Source: Bombyx mori
Taxonomy: Eukaryota; Arthropoda; Insecta; Lepidoptera; Bombycidae
DNA length: 64,000 bases
NCBI RefSeq assembly: GCF_030269925.1
Contig: NC_085133.1
Span: forward strand, 6,468,001 to 6,532,000
Direction: 5' to 3'
Below are positions 9,237-21,065 of the stretch, in pieces. Positions within the stretch are counted from its first letter, which is position 1. Each line of letters begins with the position of its first letter. The position numbers and the translations under genes are program-made. A model generated the notes under the pieces. The model was not told the origin of the DNA. It searched no databases and worked only from the letters and a program-made list of their open reading frames with translations.

Positions 9237-10654
9237 ATTAAATTTTCATTATTCGTTTTATTACTTCGTCCAATACCCTTTCCATTAAATACACGACACA
9301 CTTATAATTAGGCTCACAATATGAGCAATCGGAGAATTGTCATCGCTATAATTGAGTGCTATTTTATCATCACGGAGGTCCTCAATCAGGGTATGTAATG
9401 ACAGGGTCTCCCGCCAGTTACTTTACCTCCGAGTCTGAAGCTTGATTCGTTTTATTTTTCGCCTTATAATTAAGTGTGCAGTTTCGAGCGCTCTCAAGTA
9501 TTTCTCGGAATCAATAATTCGTACTTACGTTAACACTCAGAGATCTTTATGCCGGCAAAGATGATTTTGTGTGTGAGCAAAAAAAATTATCGAATTTCGA
9601 ATTTTATGACTAAACTTAATCCCGTTCACGTTCACAACGAGATGTCGACTTCAGATTAAATAATAACAAACAACCCTCGACGTTTTATACTTGCCGAACA
9701 AAAACAACATTAATCTGTGCACAGCACGGTGTTTATCTCTATTCAGCCATTGAAAAGGTGCAATAAATATAGTGAACACACGTCGGGCAATTGAAACGCA
9801 TACTACTTAATAATCGCTGGCGTGCAAGTACGCGGTTCGCACACGACTCTCGCTCCGTGTGGCCGGCGCTCGCGAGTCGAGACTCGATTTTATCGATACC
9901 GCGTGAACGTCACTTCCCCGTCACTATTTTATTGACAGCCGCGTTATGGGATGTGGCTTTAGAAACCGAATAGGATGATTGGGCGGGTTTGTTAATCTTT
10001 TTGTGTGTAATTACCGCTATTATACTATGCCTTGTTGGATCAAACGAACAAATAGTATTAATTGCGGAATATTCAATTTTTTGTTGTAAACTATTTTGCT
10101 ATTTTTCATCACTTTCTTTTTCAAATTACAGACGTAAGTCCAAACAAAATGAAAACACTCGAAAAATTTAAAATATGTTAACTTAACTATGCGATTTATT
10201 ATTTGTTAAATGAAAATAAGTTAATGATTCGTGTTAATGACTTAAAAATAAAATCCCGCTTAATTTTCAAAAATCGATCAGACTGAAATTCTACTCAAGA
10301 AAATTAAATTACGAACGTCAAAGAATTTCAAATTCAAAAAGGTTGAATCGAGTGAAACGGCCAGTGTTCTAATCGTTTCGATCATCAGTCACGTGTGGTC
10401 GACTGAAATCGATTGTATCGATACCGTGCGAAAACACGGTGTGACAACGCCACGGCCGGTTTGTTCGCGCCGTGTTGTACGTACATTTAATTTAATGTCC
10501 ATACGTGGTCGGATCATGTGATAAGTGCGATCGGATGGATTCATGTTCGAGGGTTCCGTATTAGCATAATAGAAAAAAAAATCGATTTAATTTTAAATAT
10601 TTCAATGATAACACTAATCGATTATGTGCGACCTTATTTTATGTGTAAATTAAG
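9237..10654. other. about 1.4 kb without identified elements; CpG-rich patch
   Basis: A CpG-rich patch lies at about 9800-9960 (GTGTGGCCGGCGCTCGCGAG) and a smaller one at 10435-10490. ATCGATAC occurs in both neighbourhoods. They could be regulatory or old promoter sequence. The 60- and 74-aa frames here show no motif. Confidence 0.4.
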
Positions 10655-10790
10655 ACGACATTGGACTCCAGTATCAATGTCATTATCCACCACGGAGAGG
10701 ACAGGAAAGAATGGAGGAACATCGAATAAAAGTGCTCCATAAAGGTCACGACCCTCGGCACTGAGGAACACGATGCGAAGAGGAGGATGT
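10655..10790 (+). pseudogene. LINE ORF2 extreme C-terminus, degraded
   Basis: Reading gives EDRKEWRNIE, a stop, then, after a shift, KGHDPRH and a stop. This parallels the ends of the LINE remnants at 39683 (DRWRQLVDEIGRSHDPQQ) and 55019 (RTRWKQLTGQA...HDLQ). It is short and broken. Confidence 0.45.
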
Positions 10791-11294
10791 GACCTCAGCC
10801 TCTTTAGGTATTGCCATATTATCCATCATCTTATTTTACCACACTCATTTTATTTTAACACGTATCTCTCTTCTTAATTCTCCAAATTTCTTCAACCTAT
10901 TTGTATCTAATTAATGAATATGAATTAACAAGATCAAATCGTATAATATAAAATCACTGGTAAACCAACAACTTATTGCCGCGCAACAATGATGTCCTAA
11001 ATAAACTAATTATTATCTCGTTGAAAACCGTTCTGATATAGATTCCGCATTCGCTTTGATAGATCCAACCCTAAAACATATGTATATTTGTTGACAGTAC
11101 TAATAAAACGCGGATTGATTTATAGCTTTTTTTTTTTCTATTTCCCGGTAGTTGTCCATAACTGTTGAGAAGGCGGCTACGTGCGAATGTGTCTTTTGAA
11201 ATACGTCCACTGAATAAAATGTTCGTAGAGTGATTTATTGATGTTTGACCTTAAAAATTTGATGCATCTTTAATTCATTGAGTTTACGTTTAGT

Positions 11295-11470
11295 GTGGCC
11301 ACTATGAAAGTAAAATGTAATGTGAGGAGGCAGCGTCCTAAAGAGACTTGGATAGGCTGTGTAAAAGTGTATATGCGAGAGAAGGGTGTGAGTTCAGAGA
11401 TAACGTATGATTGGCCTGGGGACAAGGGTGATAAGGGCAAGAAAAAGAAGACTAGTGGGACCAGAAATTA
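11295..11470 (+). pseudogene. LINE ORF2 C-terminal remnant (CVxxDM...GVS type)
   Basis: The frame holds RRQRPKETWIGCVKVYMREK and GVSSEITYDWPG, which follow the order of an RTE-like C-terminus (RPKKRWMDCVKEDM-KKGVS-EMTADR-EWKKKTCCADP) but degenerate after the middle. The same tail recurs at 26070, 32205 (minus) and 57166. Confidence 0.6.
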
Positions 11471-11584
11471 TTTCAGCCGAACATTTGAAGTCCGTGAATA
11501 CATAAAAAAAACATTCTGTTCGGTTTTTTTTCGGTAGCATAGATAGCAAAACTTTTACGATTAAACGTGGCTCTTACAGTTTTC

Positions 11585-11904
11585 GTGGAGACGGACGACT
11601 TGACCACTGTAAACTGTAAACTATTCGAAAGCAGTTTTTAAATAAAATATGGCCCTGTGTGAATTGAGTAACTAATTTTGAAGAAAAGTTGTGTCAACAA
11701 AGTTGGGTCTGTCATTTGGATTACTTTAAATTTATCAGAAGTCCATGGACATTGTAACGGGAATGCCACATACATGAAAACGGTGCAAAAAATATGTACC
11801 TACCCAAGTTTTCTTCAAAATTAGTTACTTAATTCACACAGGGCCATTTTTTATTTAAAAACTGCTTTCGAATAGTTTGCAGTGGTCAATTCGTCGGTCT
11901 CCAC
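11585..11904. mobile_element. long inverted repeat (MITE-like, about 100-bp arms)
   Basis: The left arm (GTGGAGACGGACGACTTGAC... to about 11690) is matched by the reverse complement of the right arm (about 11805 to ...GTCGGTCTCCAC). The arms share CTATTCGAAAGCAGTTTTTA, TGGCCCTGTGTGAATT and AACTAATTTTGAAGAAAA. The left arm carries a 7-bp duplication (GTAAACT). A second inverted pair, GTCCATGGACATTGTAACGG near 11742 and its counterpart at about 11910, overlaps the element. No target duplication was found. Confidence 0.78.
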
Positions 11905-12207
11905 ACAATCCCGTTATGATGTCCATGGGCCTCTGTCCTTAATTAAGCTGTTGACTCATCATCGCAAAACGTCAGCTCTGACGAACGCGTATCAATTATT
12001 ATAATAGTCGCTCGAACTAAGATTTTACATAATACTGAATAGCAGTTGGATAAAACAAGTTTTGTATAGAGTAGAGTAATCTCGCGTAGAGCTGTGTCCT
12101 TAGAGGCGCTTCGCGACGATGCGATCGAAGTGATAAGAGACAGGGACATAATTTCTACCTAATCTTTTATACAGCGTGTTGTCTCAAGACTATCGTATAT
12201 ATTAAAA

Positions 12208-12498
12208 TCTATATATATATAAAATGAATTGCTGTTCGTTAGTCTCACTAAAACTCGAGAACAACTGGACCGATTTGGCTAATTTTGTTCTTGAATGATT
12301 TGTGGAAGTTCAGAGAAGGCTTAAAATGTAGATAAATATGAAAATGCTCGGAATTAAATAAAAATAACAATTTTGTATTTCTTTTGATGTGTCCCCCGTC
12401 GGACGGATTCCTTTTGTTTGTCTTAAGTTTATTTTATACAAAAGTTTACGTCTTTTATTTGTAGATTGAGGCACTACGAAGTCTGCCGGGTCAGCTAG
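12208..12498 (+). mobile_element. non-autonomous Helitron, family A
   Basis: The ends are TC-TATATATATATAAAATG and CTGCCGGGTCAG-CTAG, followed by T. The body matches the copy at 5009 with minor substitutions. Contained frames are not genes. Confidence 0.78.
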
Positions 12499-13525
12499 TA
12501 TAATATTAAAAAATAGCAAATTAAATTACAGTAAAATTAAAATCAGGTTTATGTTTATTTATTATCTTTTTTTACTAATTGTGAAATTAAAAAAATCTGC
12601 CCTAGCAATTCTCCTTTCTATTTTGCCCATTTTGTGGAAGAGAGCACTTATAGATATACTTAGGCCAGCTTATTTCACAAATGCACCTATTTCAAACTTT
12701 CAAGCTCCCGGTTCCCTAATTTCCACGCCAGGACTTCCGACCACAGTACAATTGAGACTTGACCTCACGTTTCAAAATGGACGGCGGCGTTTGATATCAA
12801 TGAACTTCGTTGAACACTTACGATTAGCTAAATCGTGATATAGAGCATCCATCTAGTGCAATAAAAAAAAAAACGTGTTATGTAATTGACGAAAATGTTT
12901 TTTTATTAAAACATTGGATTTAAAGAATGTCTGTTTGTTTGTAATACTACTTCGATATTTCTACCGAGTGCCATGTCTGTTTCGTACTGCTCTCTCTTAA
13001 ACTAATTAATTTTCTTAGCTAAACGAGATTGTCCTACAGGCGCGATTCTACGATGCTATCTCACCGATAACATAGCGGTCCAGTTCCTTGGTAGATCTAA
13101 ATCGATTCATGAATTAGCACTGGCTTTAGTTCAATTGTGATCTTTAAATGGAGTGTTAATTTATAAATGTGGGTCTCGTTCGTAACATACCCTAATGGTT
13201 TAGAAGGCATCTTATTTAAAAAAGAAAACTTATTCTGATAGTGCTTCACATATAAACAGCTAATACATTAAAAAAATTACAATATTTAACCAATAATTTT
13301 TCATCTATGAAATCTTTGATAGTCTTGAATATAGATGGTATTTCTAATAATACAAAAAAAAAACTAAAGATTATTATTTGTGTTTGCGAGTACATTAAAT
13401 TGGAAGCTTTTTGGCAATGACGTCGTAGGTCTTTTAAGGCGAATGTTTGTATGGCAGCGTAGGCTAACAAACTATTACACTGCCGAGTTCTAGGTTCAAG
13501 ATGCTACCGTCATTTCTTACTTATA
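12499..13525. other. mostly unclassified; SINE-like 3' end near 12840
   Basis: At 12850-12872 the sequence CATCCATCTAGTGCAATAAAAA resembles the Bm1 terminus (CCATCTAAGCAATAAAA). The 200 bp before it (CAAACTTTCAAGCTCCCGG, ACTTGACCTCACGTTTC) belong to no family I recognise. It may be the 3' end of another SINE or LINE. The rest is AT-rich. Confidence 0.4.
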
Positions 13526-13533
13526 CTCTATCC

Positions 13534-13633
13534 CAGTGATTCTCAACCTTTTTTTTTGTTGCGGCACATATTTAACGATTTCAAAATTTGGAGGCACACA
13601 AAAGTGCCGCGGAACAGTGGTTGAGAATCACTG
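13534..13633. mobile_element. 100-bp hAT-type MITE with 8-bp target duplication
   Basis: The terminal inverted repeats are CAGTGATTCTCAACC and its perfect complement (15 bp). The element is flanked by direct copies of CTCTATCC (13526-13533 and 13634-13641). An 8-bp duplication and a CAG-N-G-N-TTCTCAACC terminus are characteristic of hAT elements, including the Charlie group. Subterminal GCGGCACA and TGTGCCGC form a second inverted pair. It has no coding capacity. Confidence 0.9.
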
Positions 13634-13770
13634 CTCTATCCCGACAATCAGGAACCGATTAGGATTATCTGGAATGTCTAAGAGGTGTCCTTATTCAAGC
13701 AATATTTGAAAAACTCCCGCATCAGTAGTAAGATACGTTGGTTAGTTGTGTCGTAACCTCGTTTTTACCA

Positions 13771-14080
13771 TCGCACCGCCCGCCACCGGAGTAGAGTTCA
13801 TCCATACTACCTGGAGCCACTGCGGTCATCCACAGTGCGTTTCCAGAGATCTTTTTTGCCACGTACCATCCGGCTATGGAATGAGCTCCCCTCCACGGTG
13901 TTTCCCGAGCGCTATGACATGTCCTTCTGCAAACGAGGCTTATGGAGAGTATTAAGCGGTAGGCAGCGGCTTGGCTTTGCCCCTGGCATTGCTGAAGTCC
14001 ATGGGCGACGGTAACCACTCACCATCAGGTGGGCCGTATGCCCGTCTGCCTACAAAGGCAATAAAAAAAAAAAAAAAAAA
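13771..14080 (+). pseudogene. LINE 3' end: ORF2 C-terminus plus tail
   Basis: The first 200 bp are the last codons of a non-LTR retrotransposon ORF2 with frame breaks (ACTACCTGGAGCCACTGCGG, GGAATGAGCTCC, GTTTCCCGAGCGCTATGACA). The tail GGCAGCGGCTTGGC...GGGCGACGGTAACCACTCACC ends in a poly-A run. The same tail recurs at 17424, 24568, 37537, 53360 and 62700 and, on the minus strand, at 14250 and 30398. Confidence 0.7.
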
Positions 14081-14249
14081 CCTACAACCTTTGTAACCAC
14101 AACACACACCCGGTGTAATTCTTGTTAAATCATTTTCAGGATTTATTTAGATGGAAAAGGTTGCCTGGAAGATATCGCATTTAGAGATTAAATCGCCCAT
14201 TGTATAAACTATACCTATAATATAAAATGTAATAAAAAAAACACTTTTT

Positions 14250-14530
14250 TGGGCCTTATGGGCAGATGGGCTTACGGCCCACCTGATGGTGAGTGGTTAC
14301 CATCGCCCATGGACGTCAGGAATGTCAGGGGTAGAGCCAACCTGTTGCCTACCGTAAAGTACTCTCCACAAGCCTCGTTTGAAGAAGGACCTTTCATAGC
14401 GCTCAGAAAACTCCGTAGAGTTCATTCCACTCCGAACTCATTCCAAAGCCGGACGGTACGTGGTAAAAACGTTCTCTGGAAGCGCACTGTGGATAACGCA
14501 GTGGTTCTATTTTGTAAGCATTGTGGATGA
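14250..14530 (-). pseudogene. LINE 3' end, minus strand
   Basis: Complement of the element at 13771. From the right it reads ORF2 C-terminal codons (RTVRLWNEFGVE, then a stop) and continues into the GTAACCACTCACCATCAGG tail and an A-run (TTTTTT at the left). Together with the copy at 13771 it forms a tail-to-tail pair about 170 bp apart. Confidence 0.68.
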
Positions 14531-14531
14531 A

Positions 14532-14572
14532 CTTCTCTCTCTCTCTCTCTTTCTCTCTCTAACTCTCTGCTT
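14532..14572 (+). repeat. (CT)n microsatellite
   Basis: A run of CT dinucleotides with two interruptions (CTTT, CTAA) abuts the 5' side of the minus-strand LINE fragment. Confidence 0.9.
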
Positions 14573-14952
14573 CTGGCCTTGTTCTGTCCATGAACAATGG
14601 TGACTCTTCGTTCTTGTTTTCCTTCGACACAGAACACGAATGTCCAAAAAGATAAGATGTTATCATAACAAATAAACATCTCTCACTTCCTCGCTTCAGG
14701 TAACCTCCCGCTCCCGCTGTACCTCATGCCCTATGGTGCATCCCGATCTGAAAACGCACGCATCCTTAAACACTTATAAAGGTTTGTGCTGGCAGTTAAT
14801 TAACCCTTACAAGATTTATCGGGCTCCATTTCTGTCGTGTCATTTTTGATATAGTGCCCGTATGTGGTGACCATTACAGGTGAGTATTTAGATTAACAAG
14901 GGACTTTTTTTTATACGACTCATTAACAAAAATCTAAATGGCTCTCAGGTCC

Positions 14953-15199
14953 AAATTGTAATTTGCGTAATTACTGGTGGTAGGACCTCTTGTGAGTCCG
15001 CGCGGGTAGGTACCACCCCCTGCCTATTCCTGTCGTGAAGCAGTCATGCGTTTCGGTTTGAAGGGTGGGGAAGCAGCCGTTGTAACTATACTTGAGTCCT
15101 TAGAACTTATATCTCAAGGTGGGTGGCGCATTTACGTTGTGGATGTCTATGGGCTCCGGTAACCACGGCTCGTCCACCCATCTAAGCAATAAATAAAAA
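14953..15199 (+). mobile_element. Bm1 SINE, 5'-truncated
   Basis: The Bm1 body starts in AATTTGCGTAATTACTGGTG and ends TCTAAGCAATAAATAAAAAG. A short deletion before the 3' end removes CTTAACACCAGGTGGGCTGTG. Confidence 0.9.
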
Positions 15200-15534
15200 G
15201 GTCCGATTTTTTCCACAATGCCGTGGAGAAGAACTGATTGTGCATAGATAGCATAACAAGGTTCTAAAAAGTGTAATCACAATAGACTTTAATTGGTTTA
15301 ATTTGAAAATGCAAAACGTACATAAATAATAATTTTAATAATACTAGGAATATGTATTGTGTTATATTGAATAATATAATATATTTAAACACATATTAAA
15401 ATACAAATCGTAGTTAGTGATATTTTAAGCAGGCACCCAAATTTCAATGAAACCTGTATTCATAGGAAAACATTAATTTTAAATTTGTAAGCATTTTTCA
15501 ATAGGTAGGTAATATTATTCATTACTAGCTGACC

Positions 15535-15741
15535 CGGCAGACTTCGTAGTGCCTCAATCTAAAAATAAAAGACCTAAACTTTTGTATAAAATAAACTTAA
15601 AACAAATTATACCTTTACATTGCTTTTTAAACCTTCTTGGACTTCCACTAATAATTGAAGACCAAAATTAGCCAAATCGGTCCAGCCGTTCTCGAGTTTT
15701 AGCGTGACTAACGAACAGCAATTCATTTAAATATATATAGA
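15535..15741 (-). mobile_element. non-autonomous Helitron, family A, internally deleted
   Basis: On the plus strand it begins CTAGCTGACCCGGCAG and ends TATATATAGA. About 85 bp of the centre present in other copies (the TCCGTCCGACGGGGGACAC region) are missing. Confidence 0.75.
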
Positions 15742-17423
15742 TTAAAACTGCTGATCAAATGCGGCTGAAAGTAATTTCACTTCGTATGACGTTATTGGGA
15801 CCCAAAACCAATTTTTGGATCATCCCTTAGGCTAAAATCCTAATCCTAATAATAAACTAAAAATATTAAACAAAAATTATATCATGTCATTCAGTGATTT
15901 CATTCAATTATCTACAAAGCATATTAAATCGTATTAATTGAATTGACATTACTACTGCCCAGATTACTTATTACGTCCCTGGCGTGGCCCGGTCGATATC
16001 GGCCATACTCGATTTTGTATCGACGTTAATTGAAATACCGATTATTTTCGGGCTACATGCCGGTGATAGCAACAGTAATAATTGCACTTAATCACAGCTT
16101 AATACAATTTTCTTAGACAGAGTCATTAAACTTTGTATAATTTTTGAGTAATATCAATTTCCTGATTGAGCATAACGACTTTCTTAATTTTGGTAATTAA
16201 TATTTTTATGTTGTAGTACATCTTAAAAATCTGACTGCTCTTCCTCCATCTGCCCCTTTCCAATGCCATTTGTAATTGATTGATTTTGAAAACCCCTACG
16301 TTGATCTTATTATTTCTGTCTCTTTTTGTCTTTAAATGCATCGATATGGTGTTGTCTCATTCTTGTTAAACTAACATTATAAGACACTTTACACATCGGC
16401 TACAACTGCGCGAATGCGTTCAGAACAATAAAAAAACTGTCAAAAATTCCTCATTACTTCGATGTCTTCATAAGGCAGGATACACACCGCTCTACGATAA
16501 TTAAAGAGGCCACCGGATGATAAATAACCGAGTGTTCGTGTTTTTACCGCAGATGTCATTATCTCAGCCGACTCTATCAGACGTAAGTCGATTACGTTGT
16601 GTGGATTTGTATGGAGGTGATAAAACCAAGTTCCCGCTTATATTATCGAACATTTTACTTCTTTTTCATGTCCTTATCCCACATTATATGTGGTCGACGT
16701 AGCTTGACTTTGTATAATGCTGCATACGATTCGGCATAAGTTTTACATATTATGGAACATTTCATGGATTCATGGAACATTAATTGTGTTTTTTTTATCA
16801 ATTGACAATATTACAATACGTTTTAGTAAATTATCTTCAACCACAAGACATATCAACTTTTTTAGAATTACGAGTCACATCAAATACATAACATAATAAT
16901 TATGTAACTGTCGTGAAGTCCCTTGAAAAACGAATTTCATTTTTTCACACGCCTCACCATACTTTCTCCGCATTTAGAAGAACAATGCGTATTAAATTTA
17001 TTCATTTCCAAAGACTTACTTGTAATGCCTCTATAAGTATATTCTGGGCTTATGATAGCGTAGCGCATGAATAATCGAAACGTACCCGACCTGATGAGAG
17101 TCCGTGAGAGTTTTTGTCGTGACCATCCACGATTGTGCCCTTAGGAAAACATATGGTAATGTGTTATAGACTGCACTTTATGACTACAATATCAGTAGGA
17201 GCGGCAAGCAGCGGCAGAATATTGTATTTCTTTTATTTGCATAAATGAGTAAAGGAAATCAATACCTTTCTGGCGTATATATACGATATTGCAGGCACGG
17301 CTTGTACCTTGTCCTTTGTTGATAATTCCATTTATTTGATTTATAGCTATTTCGTTGGTAGTTTGATAAATTGCAAAATATTAAATTTCTTCTATGTAAA
17401 CAAATAAATGTGTTTATGATTTA
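15742..17423. other. about 1.7 kb without identified elements
   Basis: No family is recognised. The frames at 16126-16341 (minus) and 16517-16702 (plus) are AT-driven and carry no motif. Some of it may be host intron or intergenic DNA. Confidence 0.45.
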
Positions 17424-17528
17424 GCGGTTGGCTCTGCCCCTGGCATTGCTGAAGTCAATGGGCGACGGTAACCACTCACCGTCAGGTGGACCGTATGTTC
17501 GTCTTCCTACAAGGGCAATAAAAAAAAA
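17424..17528 (+). repeat. LINE 3' tail
   Basis: Only the tail is left: AGCGGTTGGCTCTGCCCCTG ... GACGGTAACCACTCACCGTC ... CTACAAGGGCAATAAAAAAA. See the longer copy at 13771. Confidence 0.75.
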
Positions 17529-17756
17529 GTTTGTTTTCTATGCCTTCTTAAGCCTTTTATCCAGTGAAATTAAGACAATTGCTGTTAGCATTCTAGACAA
17601 GGTTAGTGATATAATACTATTAAAAAACTGCAGGTGACGCTTGACTTGTTTCAAATAAATTTCGCTTTTATTATACATCCATTACTTTCGATCTATGAAC
17701 TAAAAGATAATTTAAAAGAGTATTTTTTACAACAGAAAAGACTTTAAAAGTATACT

Positions 17757-18000
17757 TTTTTTTTTGGGATTTTATGACTTGGTAACTAAGACCTTTAGGT
17801 CATGTCTTATTTTAATTTATATTCCCATTTTTATGAAAAATGATAATATAGAGTGAAATGAAATGAAGATGATTAATTTGAGACATTAATCAACTGGGAT
17901 GAAATGAAATGATATGGGATGAAATATAATCTCAGTAAATTGGTGGTCATTTACTGAGATTTTTTCAGTGGACTTTTCTGCACTTTCACAGATATTAAAC
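17757..18000 (+). repeat. unclassified interspersed repeat with a short hairpin
   Basis: It begins at a T-run with TTATGACTTGGTAACTAAGACC, passes through stacked GAAATGAAATGA words, and includes the hairpin ATCTCAGTAAAT / ATTTACTGAGAT (about 17930-17960). I recall the same text scattered in Bombyx sequence, but only one copy is present here and I cannot name the family. Confidence 0.45.
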
Positions 18001-19249
18001 AGTTAAGAAACCAACGTTATTACACATTTAAACCTGAAGAAACAAACGTTCCCGCCAAAAAGCCGTTAAAAGTATACTTCGAACTATTCAGCATAGATAA
18101 TTAAATACGTCACACGACAACACGCCAGTTTATATTCCATACAAATGGAACTATTTGCACTCATTTGAGCAAAAAACACTTCAACGACCAATTAAACTGC
18201 TCTAAACTAAAATTAAGACATACGATTGTCGACTGACTGCTACTTATGCTGTTAATTATTATGTTCTTATACAAGTACTAGCGTGATCGAACACGCGGAC
18301 TTTATGTAGTTTTTTTTTTAAATTGTGTTATAATTGGGCATTGTTCGATAACTTGTAAGGAGTTCTTCAAGTTGTTTATGAAGTGTTGAATTAATTGGTT
18401 TTGGTAAAGTTTATTGAGTTATAACGTTTTTTGGTTTACTTAAACGGGAGAACGACAACATAATGCTAACCTAGTGTTGTAGACATCATAACTTTAATAT
18501 CCACTTTGAAACATAAGTGGCTTTATCAGAATGACCCGATTTTTTTTTTTTTTTTTAATTAGTTTAAATATTTTTTTGTCAATATATTTTATAAACGGTA
18601 ATATTGTTATTTAATTATTATTCTCAATATCCTCTCTTTATCGAAGTGTCTCCTTTGAATACTGGTTATACTGAGATTCAGCAGTGGAAGCAATATCCGC
18701 CTTGCCTATTTCTGCGCTTAAACAACTGTGCCTTTTGCGAATAGTCGCAAATGTCTTAATATAAGACATTTAAGGCTTAGATTCGCGTCTCAAGGTGTAG
18801 TTCTCACGAGCTCTGATTAAGACCGTAAAAAATTGAAAAAGTCCTTGTTCTAGTCTAAATTTCGACCATTACAGAAGGATGTATTAAAGATAAAACATTT
18901 TATTACACGGCAGGTGGAAAACCGATACAAACAGTTGCAGAACATTAAAAAACCTTATAGAGCGTAATTAGGGTACATATAAAATTAATAATTCTATAAA
19001 GAAATTAATTACTTGGTCAATTAAAAGTAAAGACTGAATAAGAATGCGTAATTACTGAAAATATATAAAATTAATATTTTCTAATCAAGAAATTAATTAC
19101 GTATTCGGCAGTATAAAACTATGAGACAATTTTTTACATTAAGGCAATAAAAAGGATGAGGGTGAATAAGTCGTTCTCTAGTGCGTATCGCTAATTTAAA
19201 ATATGCAATTTTCAAAATGTCCCTTTACAGTTTTATATAAAAAAAAGAT
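18001..19249. other. AT-rich stretch with a possible old Bm1 fragment
   Basis: At 18665-18815 the order CTGAGATTCAGCAGTGG, CCTTGCCTATTTCTGCGCTTAA, GCGTCTCAAGGTGTAG loosely follows Bm1. A T-run of about 17 lies at 18540. Nothing else is recognised. Confidence 0.4.
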
Positions 19250-19622
19250 GTGTGGTGTCGTGGGACACCGGAATTCACCGGATAAAAACGTAGTTCCTTA
19301 TTATAAAAATATCAGTTTTAAGTTCTATTTGAGGTATAAAGAAAATAAAACTGGAGGATTCGCAACAACCCACGGTCATTCGGTAACGTGCGAACTTATT
19401 GTGGTACACTTCATTCACGATTGTTTGCATAAGAGTTAGTGTATTGCGCAAACGAACGCTCTGAGATCGTGCTCAATGAATTATAAAAAATATGGTATCT
19501 TTTGTACGTTATTACAAAGTTGAGTCGTACACTGTGTGCATGACTAATAAAAACCTAACGTTACGGACGTTTTTTCCCGGCTAGGGTACCCCTCCGCATC
19601 GTCCCATAAGGAACTTCGTTCC
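19250..19622 (-). mobile_element. unclassified GGAACGAAGTTCC element, copy 1
   Basis: On the minus strand it starts GGAACGAAGTTCCTTATGGG, continues ACGATGCGGAGGGGTACCC and CGTCCGTAACGTTAGG, and ends in a degenerate copy of the inverted start sequence followed by the hairpin GGTGTCCCACGACACC. The body (about 340 bp) is shared with the copy at 54536. No protein is encoded. Confidence 0.7.
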
Positions 19623-20141
19623 AAAAAATAACACGTAGTATTTGAAATTTACCTGGAACGTTTAAAAAGTGCAGAAGTCCCATTAGGAGTTAAATATTTT
19701 CTTATTTGAGCCACAGAATCACGAATTAAAGATTAAGGAGGCGTGTAAAACGTAGCATTAAAACGCGTTGATCACCCCCTGCCTCAAAATACACATAATA
19801 ACACTCTCTGAAAGGTTTCAACGCGAACACACTATTTCATTAATTGACAATATTAAATGCAACATTATCGAATTATATACATTTTTAGAGATAACAGTAC
19901 GCGCACTAACGAGAATCGATTTATTTTAATGTTATAATTCGATGTTGTTGAAATGTTGAGGACACCTGCGTGTTTAATTTACATAACTTTATGGTGTATT
20001 CCTGTTGGCCAGTTTAATTAACGTGGAATGTATGAGTTCACTTTTTCACGAAAATATTTTTAATTTTGTAGCGATTTGTAAGGAATTCGTGTTGTGAATA
20101 ACAACAACGTGAATCAGATGCGGCCACAAGTGAGGTTTTTG

Positions 20142-20386
20142 GTTTTTTTTTATTGCTTGGATGGGTGGACAAGCTCACAGTCCACCTGTTGTTAAGTTAC
20201 TGGAGCCCATAGATATCTACGACGTAAATGCGCCACCCACCTTGAGATATAACTTCTAAGGTCTCAAGTATAGTTACAACGGCTGCCCCCCCCCCCCTTC
20301 AAACCGAAACGCATTACTGCTTCACGGCAGAAATAGGCAGGGCGGTGGTACCACCCATGCGGACTCAAGAGGTCCTACCACCAGCA
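20142..20386 (-). mobile_element. Bm1 SINE, 5'-truncated
   Basis: Complete 3' part (TTTTTATTGCTTGGATGGGTGG through GGTCCTACCACCAG). It carries a C-run expansion (CCCCCCCCCC near 20286) where other copies have CCCC. Confidence 0.9.
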
Positions 20387-20587
20387 AAATATAATAAGGA
20401 ATATAAAATTAGTGTCATATCTTGAATCTGCGGTGCTGATCTTCTGCTCTGTGCTAATAATTGTTTTCGACATCGGAAGAGAAACAAGGCGTAACATTAA
20501 AATAAAACTTTGCTAATAGGCGAACGGGTCCAACCACTTCGAAGCAACGGATCGAAGTTTCGTGCCTTTTAATATTTATTTAATATT

Positions 20588-20700
20588 TTTTATTGATTGC
20601 TTTGATGGGAGGACGAGCTCACGGCTCACCTTATGTTAAGTGGTTGCTGAAGCCCGTAGACATCTAAAATGTAAATGCCGCCACCCAGCTTACACGGCGG
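20588..20700 (-). mobile_element. Bm1 SINE, 3' fragment
   Basis: Only the 3' third is present (TATTGATTGCTTTGATGGGAGG to CCGCCACCCAGCTTACA) and it is more diverged than its neighbours. Confidence 0.75.
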
Positions 20701-20815
20701 TACTCCATCATCCTTGGCAGTATTGGGTATATACATGAACTTCAACTCGATCGCATCACTCTTGCTTGGAGTACATAGAGCGTCACTTTTTTACAATACA
20801 TATATATATAGTTTA

Positions 20816-21065
20816 ACGGCCGTCTGATGTAGTGGTAAGTGACATGGTCACTACACAAGGGGTCGCGGGTTCGAATCCCGCCAAGGGAAGATATTTGTAT
20901 GATAAATATAAATGTCTTTTCCAGGGTTATGGATGTATATTAAATATATGTATGTGTATAATAAAAATCTTACATTTATATCCGTTAAAGTATAAGTTAT
21001 TTACGAACTTAACACGGGACCAGTTAGCGTGGCGTGATTGTTAGTAAATATTTATTATTATTATT
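20816..21065 (+). mobile_element. tRNA-derived SINE (second family)
   Basis: It has the same head as the copy at 6416 (A box TGATGTAGTGG, perfect B box GGTTCGAATCC) and the same body. It lacks GTTATCTGGTACCTG in the distal part and ends in a TTATTATTA run. Confidence 0.85.

Noticed and set aside
13722..14018. 98-aa minus-strand and 69-aa plus-strand frames
   Set aside because: Both fall inside a decayed LINE 3' end; the genuine ORF2 codons are in other frames with breaks.
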